Position numbers and translations under genes: made by a program. From Clusia tigrina (taxonomy: Eukaryota > Arthropoda > Insecta > Diptera > Clusiidae), in the NCBI GenBank assembly GCA_920105625.2, contig OV050031.1, forward strand, positions 86,251,995-86,315,994: 64,000 nucleotides of DNA. Direction: 5' to 3'. Below the pieces are notes generated by a model, which worked only from the letters and a program-made list of their open reading frames with translations, searched no databases and had not been told where the DNA came from. The first letter of the stretch is position 1. Every line of letters begins with the position of its first letter. This document shows, one piece after another, positions 24,031 through 38,900 of this stretch.

Positions 24031-26690
24031 GAGACGCCTACAGATACGCTGATAGAGGCTTCGACGCTGACAGAGGCTGCGACGCCGACTGAGCCGCCGA
24101 CTGAGGCAGAGAGGGGTAGACATAGGCATAGAGAAGGTAGCAGCCCCCCAGTGACGCAGACAGAGGCTGCGACGCCGCCTGAGACGCCGACTAAGGCAGA
24201 TAGGGGTAGATATAGGCATAGAGAATGCAGCTGACCCTCCAGTCGACAGCGGCAGTTACTGAGATGCCTACAGAGACGCTGACAGAGGCTGCGACGCCGA
24301 CTGAGGCAGATAGGGGTAGATATAGACGTAGATAAGGCAGCAGACCCCCAATCGACAGCGGCAGCGACTGAGATGCCTACAGAGACGCTTTCAGAGGCTG
24401 CGACGCTGACTGAGACGCCGACTTAGGCAGATAGGGGTAGAGATAGGCATTGAGAAGGCAACAGACCCCCCAATCGAGAACGGCAGCGACTGAGACGCCT
24501 AGAGAGACGCTGACAGAGGCTGCGGCGCAGACTGAGATGCCGACTGAGACAGGTAGGGGTAGATATAGGCATAGAGAAGGCAGCAGAACCACCAATCGAC
24601 AGCGGCAGCGACTGAGACACCTACAGATACGCTGACAGAGGCTGCAACGCCGACTGAGAGGCCGACTGAGGCAGATAGGGGTAGATATAGGCATAGAGAA
24701 GGCAGCAGACCCCCAATCGACAGCGGCAGCGACTGAGACGCCTACAAAGACGCTGACAGAGGCTGTGACGACGACTGAGACGCCGACTGAGGCAGATAGG
24801 GGTAGATATAGGCTTAGAGAAAGCAGCAGAGTCCCCAATCAACAGCGGCAGCGACTGAGACGCCTACAAAGACGCTGACAGAGGCTGCGACGCCGACTGA
24901 GACGCCGACTGAGGCAGAAACGGTTAGACAAAGGCATAGAGAAGGCAACAGACAACCCAATCGACACCGGCAACAACTGAGACGCCTACAGAGACGCTGA
25001 TAGAGGCTGCGACGCTGACAGAGGCTGCGACGCCGACTGAGCCGCCGACTGAGGCAGAGAGGGGTAGACATAGGCATAGAGAAGGTAGCAGCCCCCACAG
25101 AGACGCAGACAGAGGCTGCGACGCCGGCTGAGACGCCGACTAAGGCAGATAGGGGTAGATATAGGCATAGAGAATGCAGCAGACCCCCCAGTCGACAGCG
25201 GCAGTTACTGAGATGCCTACAGAGACGCTGACAGAGGCTGCGACGCCGACTGAGGCAGATAGGGGTAGATATAGACGTAGAGAAAGCAGCAGACCCCCCA
25301 ATCGACAGCGGCAGCTACTGAGATGCCTACAGAGACGCTGATAGAGGCTGCGACGCCGACTGAGATGCCGACTGAGGCAGATTGTGGTAGATATAGACAT
25401 ACAGAAGGCAGCAGACCACCCAATCGACAGCGGCAGCGACTGAGACGCCTACAGAGACGCTGACAGGGGCTGCGACGCCGACTGAAGCAGATAGGTGTAG
25501 ATATTGGCATAGAGAAGGCAGCAGACACCCCAATCGACAGCGGCAGCAACTGAGACGCCTACAGAGACGCTGACAGAGGCTGCGACGCCGACTGAAGCAG
25601 ATAGGGGTAGATATTGGCATAGAGAAGGCAGCAGACCCCTCAATCGACACCGGCAACAACTGAGAAGAGTACAGAGACGCTGACAGAAGCTGCGACGCCG
25701 ACTGAGATGCCGACTGAAACAGGTAGGGAGGGGTAGATATAGGCATAGAAAAGGCAGCAGACCCCCAATCGACAGCGGCAGCGACTGAGAAGCCTACAGG
25801 GACGCTTTCAGAGGCTGCGAGGCTGACTGAGACGCCGACTTAGGCAGATAGGGGTAGAGATAGGCATTGAGAAGGCAGCAGACCCCCCAATCGAGAACGG
25901 CAGCGACTGAGACGCCTAGAGAGACGCTGACAGAGGCTGCGACACCGACAGAGGCTGCGGCGCAGACTGAGAAGCCGACTGAGACAGGTAGGGGTAGATA
26001 TAGGCATAGAGAAGGCAGCAGACCCCCCAATCGACAGCGGCTGCGACTGAGACACCTACAGATACGCTGACAGAGGCTGCAACGCCGCCTGAGACGCCGA
26101 CTGAGGCAGATAGGGGTAGATATAGGCATAGAGAAGGCAGCAGACCCCCAATCGACAGCGGCAGCGACTGAGACACCTACAGATACGCTGACAGAGGCTG
26201 CAACGCCGACTGAGACGCCGACTGAGGCAGATAGGTGTAGATATAGGCATAGAGAATGCAGCAGACCCTCCAATCGACAGTGGCAGCTACTGAGACGCCT
26301 ACAGAGACGCTGACAGAGGCTGCGACGCCGACTGAGATGCCGACTGAGGCAGATATGGGTAGATATAGGCATAGAGAAGGCAGCAGACCCCCCAATTGAC
26401 AGCGGCAGCGACTGAGAAGAATAGAGAGACGCTGACATAGGCTGCGACGCTGACAGAGGCTGCGACTCTGACAGAGGCTGCGACGCCGACTGAGACGCCT
26501 ACTGAGGCAGAGAGGGTTAGATATACGCATATAGAATGCAGCAGATCCCGCAATCGACAGCGGCAACTACTGAGACGCCTACAGAGACGCTGACAGAGGC
26601 TGCGACGTCGACTCAGATGCCGACTAAGGCAGATAGGGGTAGATATAGGCATAGAGAAGGCAGCAGACCCCCCAGTCGACAGCGGCAGCG
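24030..26690 (+). repeat. Higher-order unit A, third (displaced, partial) copy
   Basis: Matches copy 1 at an offset of 11,354 bp and copy 2 at 8159 bp, including the same rare junctions and monomer order. Similarity to the end of copy 1 stops at about 26,690. From there the sequence follows the part of copy 2 near 18.8-19.0 kb instead (offset 7891). This makes a mosaic junction, as expected from unequal exchange or conversion between the copies. Confidence 0.8.
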
Positions 26691-29600
26691 ACTGAGATGC
26701 CTACAGAGACGCTGACAAGAGGCTGCGACGACGACTGAGAGGCCGACTGAGGCAGATAGGGGTAGAGATAGGCATAGAGAAGGCAGCAGACTCCCCAATC
26801 GACAGCGGCAGCGGATGAGAAGAATAGAGAGACGCTGACAGAGGCTGCGACGCTGACAGAGGCTGCTATGCCGACTGAGACGCCTACTGAGGCAGAGAGG
26901 GTTAGACATAGGCATAGAGAAGGCAGCAGACAACCCAATCGACAGCGGCAACAACTGAGACGCCTACAGAGACGCTGACAGAGGCTGCGACGCGGACTGA
27001 GACGCCGACTGAGGCAGATAAGGGTAGATATAGGCTTAGAGAAGGCAGCAGACCCCCTAATCGAGAGTGGCGGCTACTGAGACGAATACAGAGACGCTGA
27101 CAGAGGCTGCGACGCCGACTGAGACGCCGACTGAGGCAGAGACGGTTAGACATTGGCATAGAGAAGGCAGCAGACCTCCCAATCGACAGCGGCAGCTATT
27201 GAGACGCCTACAGAGACGCTGACAGGGGCTGCGACGCCGACTGAGATGCCGACTGAAGCAGATAGGGGTAGATATAGGCATAGATAATGCAGCAGACCCC
27301 CAATCGACATCGGCAGCTACTGAGACGAATACAGAGACGCTGACAGACGCTGCGACGCCGACTAAGACCCCGACTGTGGCAGAGAGGGGTAGAAATTGGC
27401 AAAGAGAAAGCAGCAGACCCCCCAATCGACAGCGGCAGCGACTGAGATGCCTACAGAGACGCTGACAAGAGGCTGTGACGACGACTGAGACTCCGACTGA
27501 GGCAGATAGGGGTAGATATAGGCATAGAGAAGGCAGCAGACAACCCAATCGACACCGGCAACAACTGAGACGCCTACAGAGACGCTGACAGAGGCTGCTA
27601 TGCCGACTGAGACGCCTACTGAGGCAGAGAGGGTTAGACATAGGCATAGAGAAGGCAGCAGACACCCCAATCGACAGCGGCAGCTTCTGAGACGCCTACA
27701 GAGACGCTGAGAGAGGCTGCGGCGCCGACTGAGGCAGATAGGGGTAGATATAGGCATAGAGAAGGCAGCAGATACCCCAATCGACAACGGCAGCGACTGA
27801 GATGCCTACAGAGACGCTGACAAGAGGCTGCGACGCCGACAGAGGCAGATAGGCATAGAGAAGGCAGCAGACCCCCCAATCGACAGCGGCAGCGACTGAG
27901 ACACCTACAGAGACGCTGACAAAGGCTGCGACGCTGATAGAGGCTGCGACACCGACTGAGACGCCGACTGAGACGCCGACTGAGGCAGAGAGGATTAGAC
28001 ATAGGCATAGAGAAGGCAGTAGACAACCCAATCGACAACGGCAGCGACTGAGATGCCTACAGAGACTCTAACAAGAGGCTGCGACGCCGACAGAGGCAGA
28101 TAGGCATAGAGAAGGCAGCAGACCCCCCAATCGACAGCGGCAGCGACTGAGACACCTACAGAGACGCTGACAAAGGCTGCGACGGTGACAGAGGCTGCGA
28201 CACCGACTGAGACGCCGACTGAGACGCCGACTGAGGCAGAGAAAATTAGACATAGGCATAGAGAAGGCAGCAGACAACCCAATCGACAGCGGCAACAACT
28301 GAGACACCAACAGAGACGCTGACAGAGGCTGCGACGCCGACTGAGACGCCGACTGCGGCAGATAGGGGTAGATATAGGCATAGATAATGCAGCAGACCCT
28401 AAATCGAAAGCGGCACCTACTGAGACGCCTACAGAGACGCTGAGAGAGGCTGCGACGCCGACTGAGGCAGATAGGGGTAGATATAGCCATAGAGAAGGCA
28501 GCAGACCCCCCCAATCGACAACGGCAGCGACTGAGATGCCTACAGAGACGCTGACAAGAGGCTGTGACGACGACTGAGACTCCGACTGAGGCAGATAGGG
28601 GTAGATATAGGCATAGAGAAGGCAGCAGACACCCCAATCGACAGCGGCAGCTTCTGAAACACCTAGAGAGACGCTGAGAGAGGCTGCGGCGCCGACTGAG
28701 GCAGATAGGGGTAGATATAGGCATAGAGAAGACAGCAGATACCCCAATCGACAACGGCAGCGACTGAGATGCCTACAGAGACGCTGATAAGAGGCTGCGA
28801 CGCTGACAGAGGCTGCGACACCGACTGAGACGCCGACTGAGGCAGAGAGGATTAGAGATAGGCATAGAGAAGGCAGCAGACAACCCAATCGACAGCGGCA
28901 GCTTCTGAGACGCCTACAGAGACGCTGAGAGAGGCTGCGGCGCCGACTGAGGCAGATAGGGGTAGATATAGGCATAGAGAAGGCAGCAGATACCCCAATC
29001 GACAACGGCAGCGACTGAGATGCCTACAGAGACGCTGACAAGAGGCTGCGACGCCGACAGAGGCAGATAGGCATAGAGAAGGCAGCAGACCCCCCAATCG
29101 ACAGCGGCAGCGACTGAGACACCTACAGAGACGCTGACAAAGGCTGCGACGCTGATAGAGGCTGCGACACCGACTGAGACGCCGACTGAGACGGCGACTG
29201 AGACGCCGACTGAGGCAGAGAGGATTAGACATAGGCATAGAGAAGGCAGCAGACAACCCAATCGACAACGGCAGCGACTGAGATGCCTACAGAGACGCTG
29301 ACAAGAGGCTGCGACGCCGACAGAGGCAGATAGGCATAGAGAAGGCAGCAGACCCCCCAATCGACAGCGGCAGCTACTGAGACACCTACAGAGACGCTGA
29401 CAAAGGCTGCGAAGCTGACAGAGGCTGCGACACCGAGTGAGACGCCGACTGAGACGCCGACTGAGGCAGAGAGGATTAGACATAGGCATAGAGAAGCAGC
29501 AGACAACCCAATCGACAGCGGCAACAACTGAGACACCAACAGAGACGCTGACAGAGGCTGCGACGCCGACTGAGACGCCGACTGCGGCAGATAGGGGTAG

Positions 29601-32600
29601 ATATAGGCATAGAGAATGCAGCAGAAAACCCCCCCAATCGACAGCGGCAGCTACTGAGATGCCTACAGAAACGCTGAGAGAGGTTGTGACGACGACTGAG
29701 ACGCCGACTGAGGCAGATAGGGGTAGATATAGGCATAGAGAATGCAGCAGACCCCCCAATCGACAGCGGCAGCTTCTGAGATGCCTAGAGAGACGCTGAG
29801 AGAGGCTGCGGCGCCGACTGAGGCAGATAGGGATAGATATAGGCATAGAGAAGGCAGCAGATACCCCAATCGACAACGGCAGCGACTGAGATGCCTACAG
29901 AGACGCTGACAAGAGGCTGCGACGCCGACAGAGGCAGATAGGCATAGAGAAGGCAGCAGACCACCCAATCGACAGCGGCAGCGACTGAGACACCTACAGA
30001 AACGCTGACAAAGGCTGCGACGCTGACAGAGGCTGCGACGCCGACTGAGACGGTGACTGAGACAGATAGGGGTAGATATAGGCGTAGAGAAAGCCGCAGA
30101 CAACCCAATCGACAGCGGCAGCGACTGAGACGCCTACAGAGATGCTGACAAAGGCTGCAACGCCGATTGAGACGCCGACTGAAGCAGGTAGGGGTAGATA
30201 TAGGCGTAGAGAATGCAGGAGACCCCCCAATCGACAGTGGCAGCGACTGAGATGCGTACAGAGACGCTGACAGAGGTTGCGACGCCGACTGAGACAGATA
30301 GGGGTAGATATAGGCATAGAGAAAGCAGCAGACTGCCCAATCGACAGCGGTAGCGAATGAGACGCCTACAAAGACGCTGACAAAGGCTGCAACGCCGATT
30401 GAGACGCCGACTGAAGCAGATAGGGGTATATATAGGCATAGAGAATGAAAGAAACCCCCCAATCGACAGCGGCAGAGACTGAGACGCCTACAGAGACGCT
30501 GACAGAGGCTGCGACGCCGACTGAGACGCCGACTGGGACAGATAGGGGTAGATAGAGGCATAGAGAAGGCAGCAGACCCCCCAATCAACAGCGGCAGCGC
30601 TTGAGACGCGTACAGAGACGCTGACAGAGGCTGCGACGCCGACTGAGACGCCGACTGAGGCAGATAGGGGTAGATATAGGCATAGAGAAGGCAGCAGACC
30701 CCCAATCGACAGCGGCAGCGACTGAGACGCCTACAGAAACGCTGACACAGGCTGCGACGCCGACTGAGGCAGATAGGGGTAGATATAGGCATAGAGAAGG
30801 CAGCAGACCCCCCAATCGACAGCGGCAACAACTGAGATGCCTTCAGAGATGCTGACAGAGGCTGCGACGCCTACTGAGACGCCGACTGAGGCAGATAGGG
30901 GCAGATATAGGCATAGAGAAGGCAGCAGACCCCCAATCGACAGCGGCAGCGACTGAGACGCCTACAGAGATGCCTACAGAGACGCTGACAGAGACTGCGA
31001 CGCAGATTGAGACACCGACTGAGGCAGATAGGGGTAGATATAGGCATAGAGAAGACAGCAGACTCCCCAATCGCCAGCGGCAGCGACTACGACGCCTACA
31101 GAGACTTTGACAGAGACTGCGACGCCGACTGAGACGCCGACTGAGGCAGATAGGGGTAGATATAGGCACGCTGACAGAGGCTGCGAAGCTGACAGAGGCT
31201 GCGAAGCTGACAGAGGCTGCGACGCCGACTGAGACGCCTACTGAGGCAGAGAGTGTTAGTCATAGGCATAGAGAAGGCAGCAGACAACCCAATCGACAGC
31301 GGCAGCTACTGAGACGCCTACAGAGACGCTGACAGAGGCTGCGACGTCGACTCAGATGCCGACTGAGGCAGATAGGGGTAGATATAGGCATAGAGAAGGC
31401 AGCAGACCCCCCAGTCGACAGCGGCAGCGACTGAGAAGAATAGAGAGACGCAGACAGAGGCTGCGACGCTGACAGAGGCTGCGACGCCGACTGAGACGCC
31501 GACTGAGGCAGAAACGGTTAGACATAGGCATAGAGAAGTCAGCAGACAACCCAATCGACACCGGCAACAACTGAGACGCCTACAGATACGCTGATAGAGG
31601 CTGCGACGCTGACAGAGGCTGCGACGCCGACTGAGCCGCCGACTGAGGCAGAGAGGGGTAGACATAGACATAGAGAAGGTAGCAGCCCCCCAGAGACGCA
31701 GACAGAGGCTGCGACGCCGGCTGAGACGCCGACTAAGGCAGATAGGAGTAGATATAGGCATAGAGAATGCAGCAGACCCCCCAGTCGACAGCGGCAGTTA
31801 CTGAGATGCCTACAGAGACGCTGAAAGAGGCTGCGGCGCCGACTGAGGCAGATAGGGGTAGATATAGACGTAGAGAAGGCTGCAGACCCCCCAATCGACA
31901 GCAGCAGCTACTGAGATGCCTACAGAGACGCTGATAGAGGCTGCGACGCCGACTGAGATGCCGACTGAGGCAGATTGTGGTAGATATAGGCATACAGAGG
32001 GCAGCAGACCACCCAATCGACAGCGGCAGCGACTGAGCCGCCTACAGAGACGCTGACAGGGGCTGCGACGCCGACTGAAGCAGATAGGGGTAGATATTGG
32101 CATAGAGAAGGCAGCAGACACCCCAATCGACAGCGGCAGCGACTGAGACGCCTACAGAGACGCTGACAGAGGCTGCGACGCCAACTGAGACGCCGAATGA
32201 GGCAGAGAGGGGTAGACATAGGCATACAGAAGGCAGCAGACCACCCAATCGACAGCGGCGGCGACTGAGACGCGTACAGACACGCTGACAGAGGCTGCGA
32301 CGCCGACTGAAGCAGATAGGGGTAGATATTGGCATAGAGAAGGCAGCAGACCCCCCAATCGACAGCGGCAACAACTGAGAAGAGTACAGAGACGCTGACA
32401 GAGGCTGCGACGCCGACTGAGATGCCGACTGAAACAGTTAGGGAGGGGTAGATATAGGCACGCTGACAGAGGCTGCGAAGCTGACAGAGGCTGCGACGCA
32501 GACTGAGATGCCGGCTGAGACAGGTAGGGGTAGATATAGGCATATAGAATGCAGCAGATCCCGCAATCGACAGCGGCAACTACTGAGACGCCTACAGAGA

Positions 32601-33799
32601 CGCTGACAGAGGCTGCGACGTCGACTCAGATGCCGACTAAGGCAGATAGGGGTAGATATAGGCATAGAGAAGGCAGCAGACCCCCCAGTCGACAGCGGCA
32701 GCGACTGAGAAGAATAGAGAGACGCTGACTATTCTGCGACGCTGACAGAGGCTGCGACGCCGACTGAGACGCCTACTGAGGCAGAGAGGGTTAGATATAC
32801 GCATATAGAATGCAGCAGATCCCGCAATCGACAGCGGCAACTACTGAGACGCCTACAGAGACACTGAGAGAGGCTGCGACGCCGACTGAGGCAGATAGTG
32901 GTAGAAATAGGCATCGAGAAGGCAGCAGACCCCCCAATCGAAAACGGCAGCGACCGAGATGCCTACAGAGACGCTGACAAGAGGCTGCGACGACGACTGA
33001 GACGCCGACTGAGGCAGATAGGGGTAGAGATAGGCATAGAGAAGCCTGCAGACTCCCCAATCGACAGCGGCAGCGGCTGAGAAGAATAGAGAGACGCTGA
33101 CAGAGGCTGCGACGCTGACAGAGGCTGCGATGCCGACTGAGACGCCTACTGAGGCAGAGAGGGTTAGACATATGCATAGAGAAGGCAGCAGGCAACCCAA
33201 TCGACAGCGGCAACAACTGAGACGCCTACAGAGACGCTGACAGAGGCTGCGACGCGGACTGAGACGCCGACTGAGGCAGATAAGGGTAGATATAAGCTTA
33301 GAGAAGGCAGCAGACCCCCTAATCGACAGTGGCGGCTACTGAGACGCCTAAAGAGACGCTGACAGAGGCTGCGACGCCGACTAAGACCCCGACTGAGGCA
33401 GAGAGGGGTAGGAATTGGCAAACAGAAGACAGCAGACCCCCAATCGACAGCGGCAGCTATTGAGACGCCTACAGAAACGCTGACAGGGGCTGCGACGCCG
33501 ACTGAGATGCCGACTGAGGCAGATAGTGGTAGATATAGGCATAGATAATGCAGCAGACCCCCAATCGACATCGGCAGCTACTGAGACGAATACAGAGACG
33601 CTGACAGAGGCTGCGACGCCGACTGATACGCCGACTGAGGCAGAGACGGTTAGATATTGGCATAGAGAAGGCAGCAGACAACCCAATCGACACCGGCAAC
33701 AACTGAGACGCGTACAGAGACGCTGATAGGGGCTGCGACGCCGACTGAGAAGCCGACTGAGGCAGATTGGGGTAGATATAGGCATAGATAATGCAGCAG

Positions 33800-36700
33800 A
33801 CCCCCAATCGACAGCGGCAGCTACTGAGACGCCTACAGAGACGCTGAGAGAGGCTGCGACGCCGACTGAGGCAGATAGGGGTAGATAGAGCCATAGAGAA
33901 GGCAGCAGACCCCCCAATCGACAACGGCAGCGACTGAGATGCCTACAGAGACGCTGACAAGAGGCTGTGACGACGACTGAGACGCCGACTGAGGCAGATA
34001 GGGGTAGATATAGGCATAGAGAAGGCAGCAGACACCCCAATCGACAGCGGCAGCTTCTGAGACGCCTACAGAGACGCTGAGAGAGGCTGCGGCGCCGACT
34101 GAGGCAGATAGGGGTAGATATAGGCATAGAGAAGGCAGCAGATACCCCAATCGACAACGGCAGCGACTGAGATGCCTACAGAGACGCTGACAAGAGGCTG
34201 CGACGCTGACAGAGGCTGCGACACCGATTGAGACGCCGACTGAGACGCCGACTGAGACGCCGACTGAGACGCCGACTGAGACGCCGACTGAGATGCCGAC
34301 TGAGGCAGAGAGGATTAGACATAGGCATAGAGAAGGCAGCAGACAACCCAATCGACAGCGGCAGCTTCTGAGACGCCTACAGAGACGCTGAGAGAGGCTG
34401 CGGCGCCAACTGAGGCAGATAGGGGTAGATATAGGCATAGAGAAGGCAGCAGACAACCCAATCGACAACGGCAGCGACTGAGATGCCTACAGAGACGCTG
34501 ACAAGAGGCTGCGACGCCGACAGAGGCAGATAGGCATAGAGAAGGCAGCAGCCCCCCAATCGACAGCGGCAGCGACTGAGACACCTACAGAGACGCTGTC
34601 AAAGGCTGCGACGCTGACAGAGGCTGCGACACCGACTGAGACGCCGTCTGAGACGCCGACTGAGGCAGAGAGGATTAGACATAGGCATAGAGAAGGCAGC
34701 AGACAACCCAATCGACAGCGGCAACAACTGAGACGCCAACAGAGACGCTGACAGAGGCTGCGACGCCGACTGAGACGCCGACTGCGGCAGATAGGGGTAG
34801 ATATAGGCATAGAGAATGCAGCAGAAAACCCCCCCAATCGACAGCGGCAGCTACTGAGACGCCTACAGAGACGCTGAGAGAGGCTGTGACGACGACTGAG
34901 ACGCCGACTGAGGCAGATAGGGGTAGATATAGGCATAGAGAATGCAGCAGACCCCCCAATCGACAGCGGCAGCTTCTGAGACGCCTAGAGAGACGCTGAG
35001 AGAGGCTGCGACGCCGACTGAGGCAGATAGGGGTAGATATAGGCATAGAGAAGGCAGCAGATACTCCAATCGACAACGGCAGCGACTGAGATGCCTACAG
35101 AGACGCTGACAAGATGCTGCGACGCCGACAGAGGCAGATAGGCATAGAGAAGGCAGCAGACCCCCCAATCGACAGCGGCAGCGACTGAGACACCAACAGA
35201 AACGCTGACAAACGCTGCGACGCTGACAGAGGCTGCGACACCGACTGAGACGCCGACTGAGACGCCGACTGAGGCAGAGAGGATTAGACATTGGCATAGA
35301 GAAGGCCGCAGACAACCCAATCGACAGCGGCAACAACTGAGTAGCCTACAGAAACGCTGACAGAGGCTGCGACGCCGACTGAGATGGCGACTGAAACAGT
35401 TAGGGATAGATATAGGCATAGAGAAGGCACCATACCTCCCAATCGACAGCGGCAGCGACTGAGACGCCTACAGAGACGCTGACAGAGGCTGCGACGCCGA
35501 CTGAGACGTCGACTGAGGCAGATAGGGGTAGATATAGGCATAGAGAATGCAGCAGACCCTCCAATCGACAGCGGCAGCTACTGAGACGCCTACAGAGACG
35601 CTGAGAGAGGCTGCGACGCCGACTGAGGCAGATAGGGGTAGATATAGCCATATAGAAGGCAGCAGACCCCCCAATCGACAACGGCAGCGACTGAGATGCC
35701 TACAGAGACGCTGACAAGAGGCTGTGACGACGACTGAGACGCCGACTGAGGCAGATAGGGGTAGATATAGGCATAGAGAAGGCAGCAGACCCCCCAATTG
35801 ACAGCGGCAGCGACTGAGAAGAATAGAGAGACGCTAATAGAGGCTGCGACGCCGACTGAGACGCCTACTGAGGCAGAGAGGGTTAGACATATGCACAGAG
35901 AAGGCAGCAGACAACCCAATCGAAAGCGGCAACAACTGAGACGCCTACAGAGACGCTAACAGAGGCTGCGACGCGGACTGAGACGCCGACTGAAGCAGAT
36001 AAGGGTAGATATAAGCTTAGAGAAGGCAGCAGACCCCCTAATCGACAGTGGCGGCTACTGAGACGCCAAAAGAGACGCTGACAGAGGCTGCGACGCCGAC
36101 TAAGACCCCGACTGAGGCAGAGAGGGTTAGGATTTGGCAAACAGAAGGCAGCAGACCCCCAATCGACAGCGGCAGCTATCGAGACGCCTACAGAGACGCT
36201 GACAGGGGCTGCGACGCCGACTGAGAAGCCGACTGAGGCAGATTGGGGTAGATATAGGCATAGATAATGCAGCAGACCCCCAATCGACAGCGGCAGCTAC
36301 TGAGACGCCTACAGAGACGCTGAGAGAGGCTGCGACGCCGACTGAGGCAGATAGGGGTAGATATAGCCATAGAGAAGGCAGCAGACCCCCCAATCGACAA
36401 TGGCAGCGACTGAGATGCCTACAGAGACGCTGACAAGAGGCTGTGACGACGACTGAGACGCCGACTGACGCAGATTGGGGTAGATATAGGCATAGATAAT
36501 GCAGCAGACCCCCAATCGACAGTGGCAGCTACTGAGACGCCTACAGAGACGCTGAGAGAGGCTGCGACGCCGACTGAGGCAGATAGGGGTAGATATAGCC
36601 ATAGAGAAGGCAGCAGACCCCCCAATCGACAACGGCAGCGACTGAGATGCCTACAGAGACGCTGACAAGAGGCTGTGACGACGACTGAGACGCCGACTGA

Positions 36701-38900
36701 GGCAGATAGGGGTAGATATAGGCATAGAGAAGGCAGCAGACACCCCAATCGACAGCGGCAGCTTCTGAGACGCCTACAGAGACGCTGAGAGAGGCTGCGG
36801 CGCCGACTGAGGCAGATAGGGGTAGATATAGGCATAGAGAAGGCAGCAGATACCTTAATCGACAACGGCAGCGACTGAGATGCCTACAGAGACGCTGATA
36901 AGAGGCTGCGACGCTGACAGAGGCTGCGACACCGACTGAGACGCCGACTGAGACTCCGACTGAGACGCCGACTGAGATGCCGACTGAGGCAGAGAGGATT
37001 AGACATAGGCATAGAGAAGGCAGCAGACAACCCAATCGACAGCGGCAGCTTCTGAGACGCCTACAGAGACGCTGAGAGAGGCTGCGGCGCCAACTGAGGC
37101 AGATAGGGGTAGATATAGGCATAGAGAAGGCAGCAGACAACCCAATCGACAACGGCAGCGACTGAGATGCCTACAGAGACGCTGACAAGAGGCTGCGACG
37201 CCGACAGAGGTAGATAGGCATAGAGAAGGCAGCAGCCGCCCAATCGACAGCGGCAGCGACTGAGACACCTACAGAGACGCTGTCAAAGGCTGCGACGCTG
37301 ACAGAGGCTGCGACACCGACTGAGACGCCGTCTGAGACGCCGACTGAGGCAGAGAGGATTAGACATAGGCATAGAGAAGGCAGCAGACAACCCAATCGAC
37401 AGCGGCAACAACTGAGACGCCAACAGAGACGCTGACAGAGGCTGCGACGCCGACTGAGACGCCGACTGCGGCAGATAGGGGTAGATATAGGCATAGAGAA
37501 TGCAGCAGAAAACCCTCCCAATCGACAGCGGCAGCTACTGAGACGCCTACAGAGACGCTGAGAGAGGCTGCGACGCCGACTGAGGCAGATAGGGGTAGAT
37601 ATAGGCATAGAGAAGGCAGCAGATACTCCAATCGACAACGGCAGCGACTGAGATGCCTACAGAGACGCTGACAAGATGCTGCGACGCCGACAGAGGCAGA
37701 TAGGCATAGAGAAGGCAGCAGACCCCCCAATCGACAGCGGCAACGACTGAGACACCAACAGAAACGCTGACAAAGGCTGCGACGCTGACAGAGGCTGCGA
37801 CACCGACTGAGACGCCGACTGAGACGCCGACTGAGGCAGAGAGGATTAGACATTGGCATAGAGAAGGCCGCAGACAACCCAATCGACAGCGGCAACAACT
37901 GTGTCGCCTACAGAAACGCTGACAGAGGCTGCGACGCCGACTGAGATGGCGACTGAAACAGTTAGGGATAGATATAGGCATAGAGAAGGCACCATACCTC
38001 CCAATCGACAGCGGCAGCGACTAAGACGCTTACAGAGACGCTGACAGAGGCTGCGACGCCGACTGAGACGCCGACTGAGGCAGATAGGGGTAGATATAGG
38101 CATAGAGAATGCAGCAGACCCTCCAATCGACAGCGGCAGCTACTGAGACGCCTACAGAGACGCTGAGAGAGGCTGCGACGCCGACTGAGGCAGATAGGGG
38201 TAGATATAGCCATAGAGAAGGCAGCAGACCCCCCAATCGACAACGGCAGCGACTGAGATGCCTACAGAGACGCTGACAAGAGGCTGTGACGACGACTGAG
38301 ACGCCGACTGAGGCAGATAGGGGTGGATATAGGCATAGAGAAGGCAGCAGACCCCCCCAATTGACAGCGGCAGCGACTGAGAAGAATAGAGAGACGCTGA
38401 CAGAGGCTGCGACGCCGACTGAGACGCCTACTGAGGCAGAGAGGGTTAGACATATGCATAGAGAAGGCAGCAGACAACCCAATCGAAAGCGGCAACAACT
38501 GAGACGCCTACAGAGACGCTGACAGAGGCTGCTACGCGGACTGAGACGCCGACTGAGGCAGATAAGGGTAGATATTAGCTTAGAGAAGGCAGCAGACCCC
38601 CTAATCGACAGTGGCGGCTACTGAGACGCCTAAAGAGACGCTGACAGAGGCTGCGACGCCGACTAAGACCCCGACTGAGGCAGAGAGGGTTAGGAATTGG
38701 CAAACAGAATTCAGCAGACCCCCAATCGACAGCGGCAGCTATTGAGACGCCTACAGAGACGCTGACAGGGACTGCGACGCCGACTGAGAAGCCGACTGAG
38801 GCAGATTGGGGTAGATATAGGCATAGATAATGCAGCAGACCCCCAATCGACAGCGGCAGCTACTGAGACGCCTACAGAGACGCTGAGAGAGGCTGCGACG
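33800..38900 (+). repeat. Higher-order unit C, period about 2.56-2.7 kb
   Basis: Segments near 33.83-34.94 kb recur at 36.54-37.64 kb with offset 2684 (2708 at the left edge, a difference of 24 bp or two 12-mers). Segments near 34.98-36.4 kb recur with offset 2562-2563. The drop from 2684 to 2562 is 122 bp, one monomer. A third partial copy begins near 38.87 kb. Boundaries are approximate. Confidence 0.75.
34220..34303 (+). repeat. Longest 12-bp sub-repeat run seen: seven copies
   Basis: GACGCCGACTGA occurs five times without mismatch from 34,232 to 34,291. It is flanked by GACACCGATTGA (34,220) and GATGCCGACTGA (34,292), giving seven consecutive 12-mers. Ordinary monomers carry one or two. 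The matching position in the next higher-order copy (about 36.93 kb) has two fewer, so the sub-repeat number changed after the larger duplication. Confidence 0.92.
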
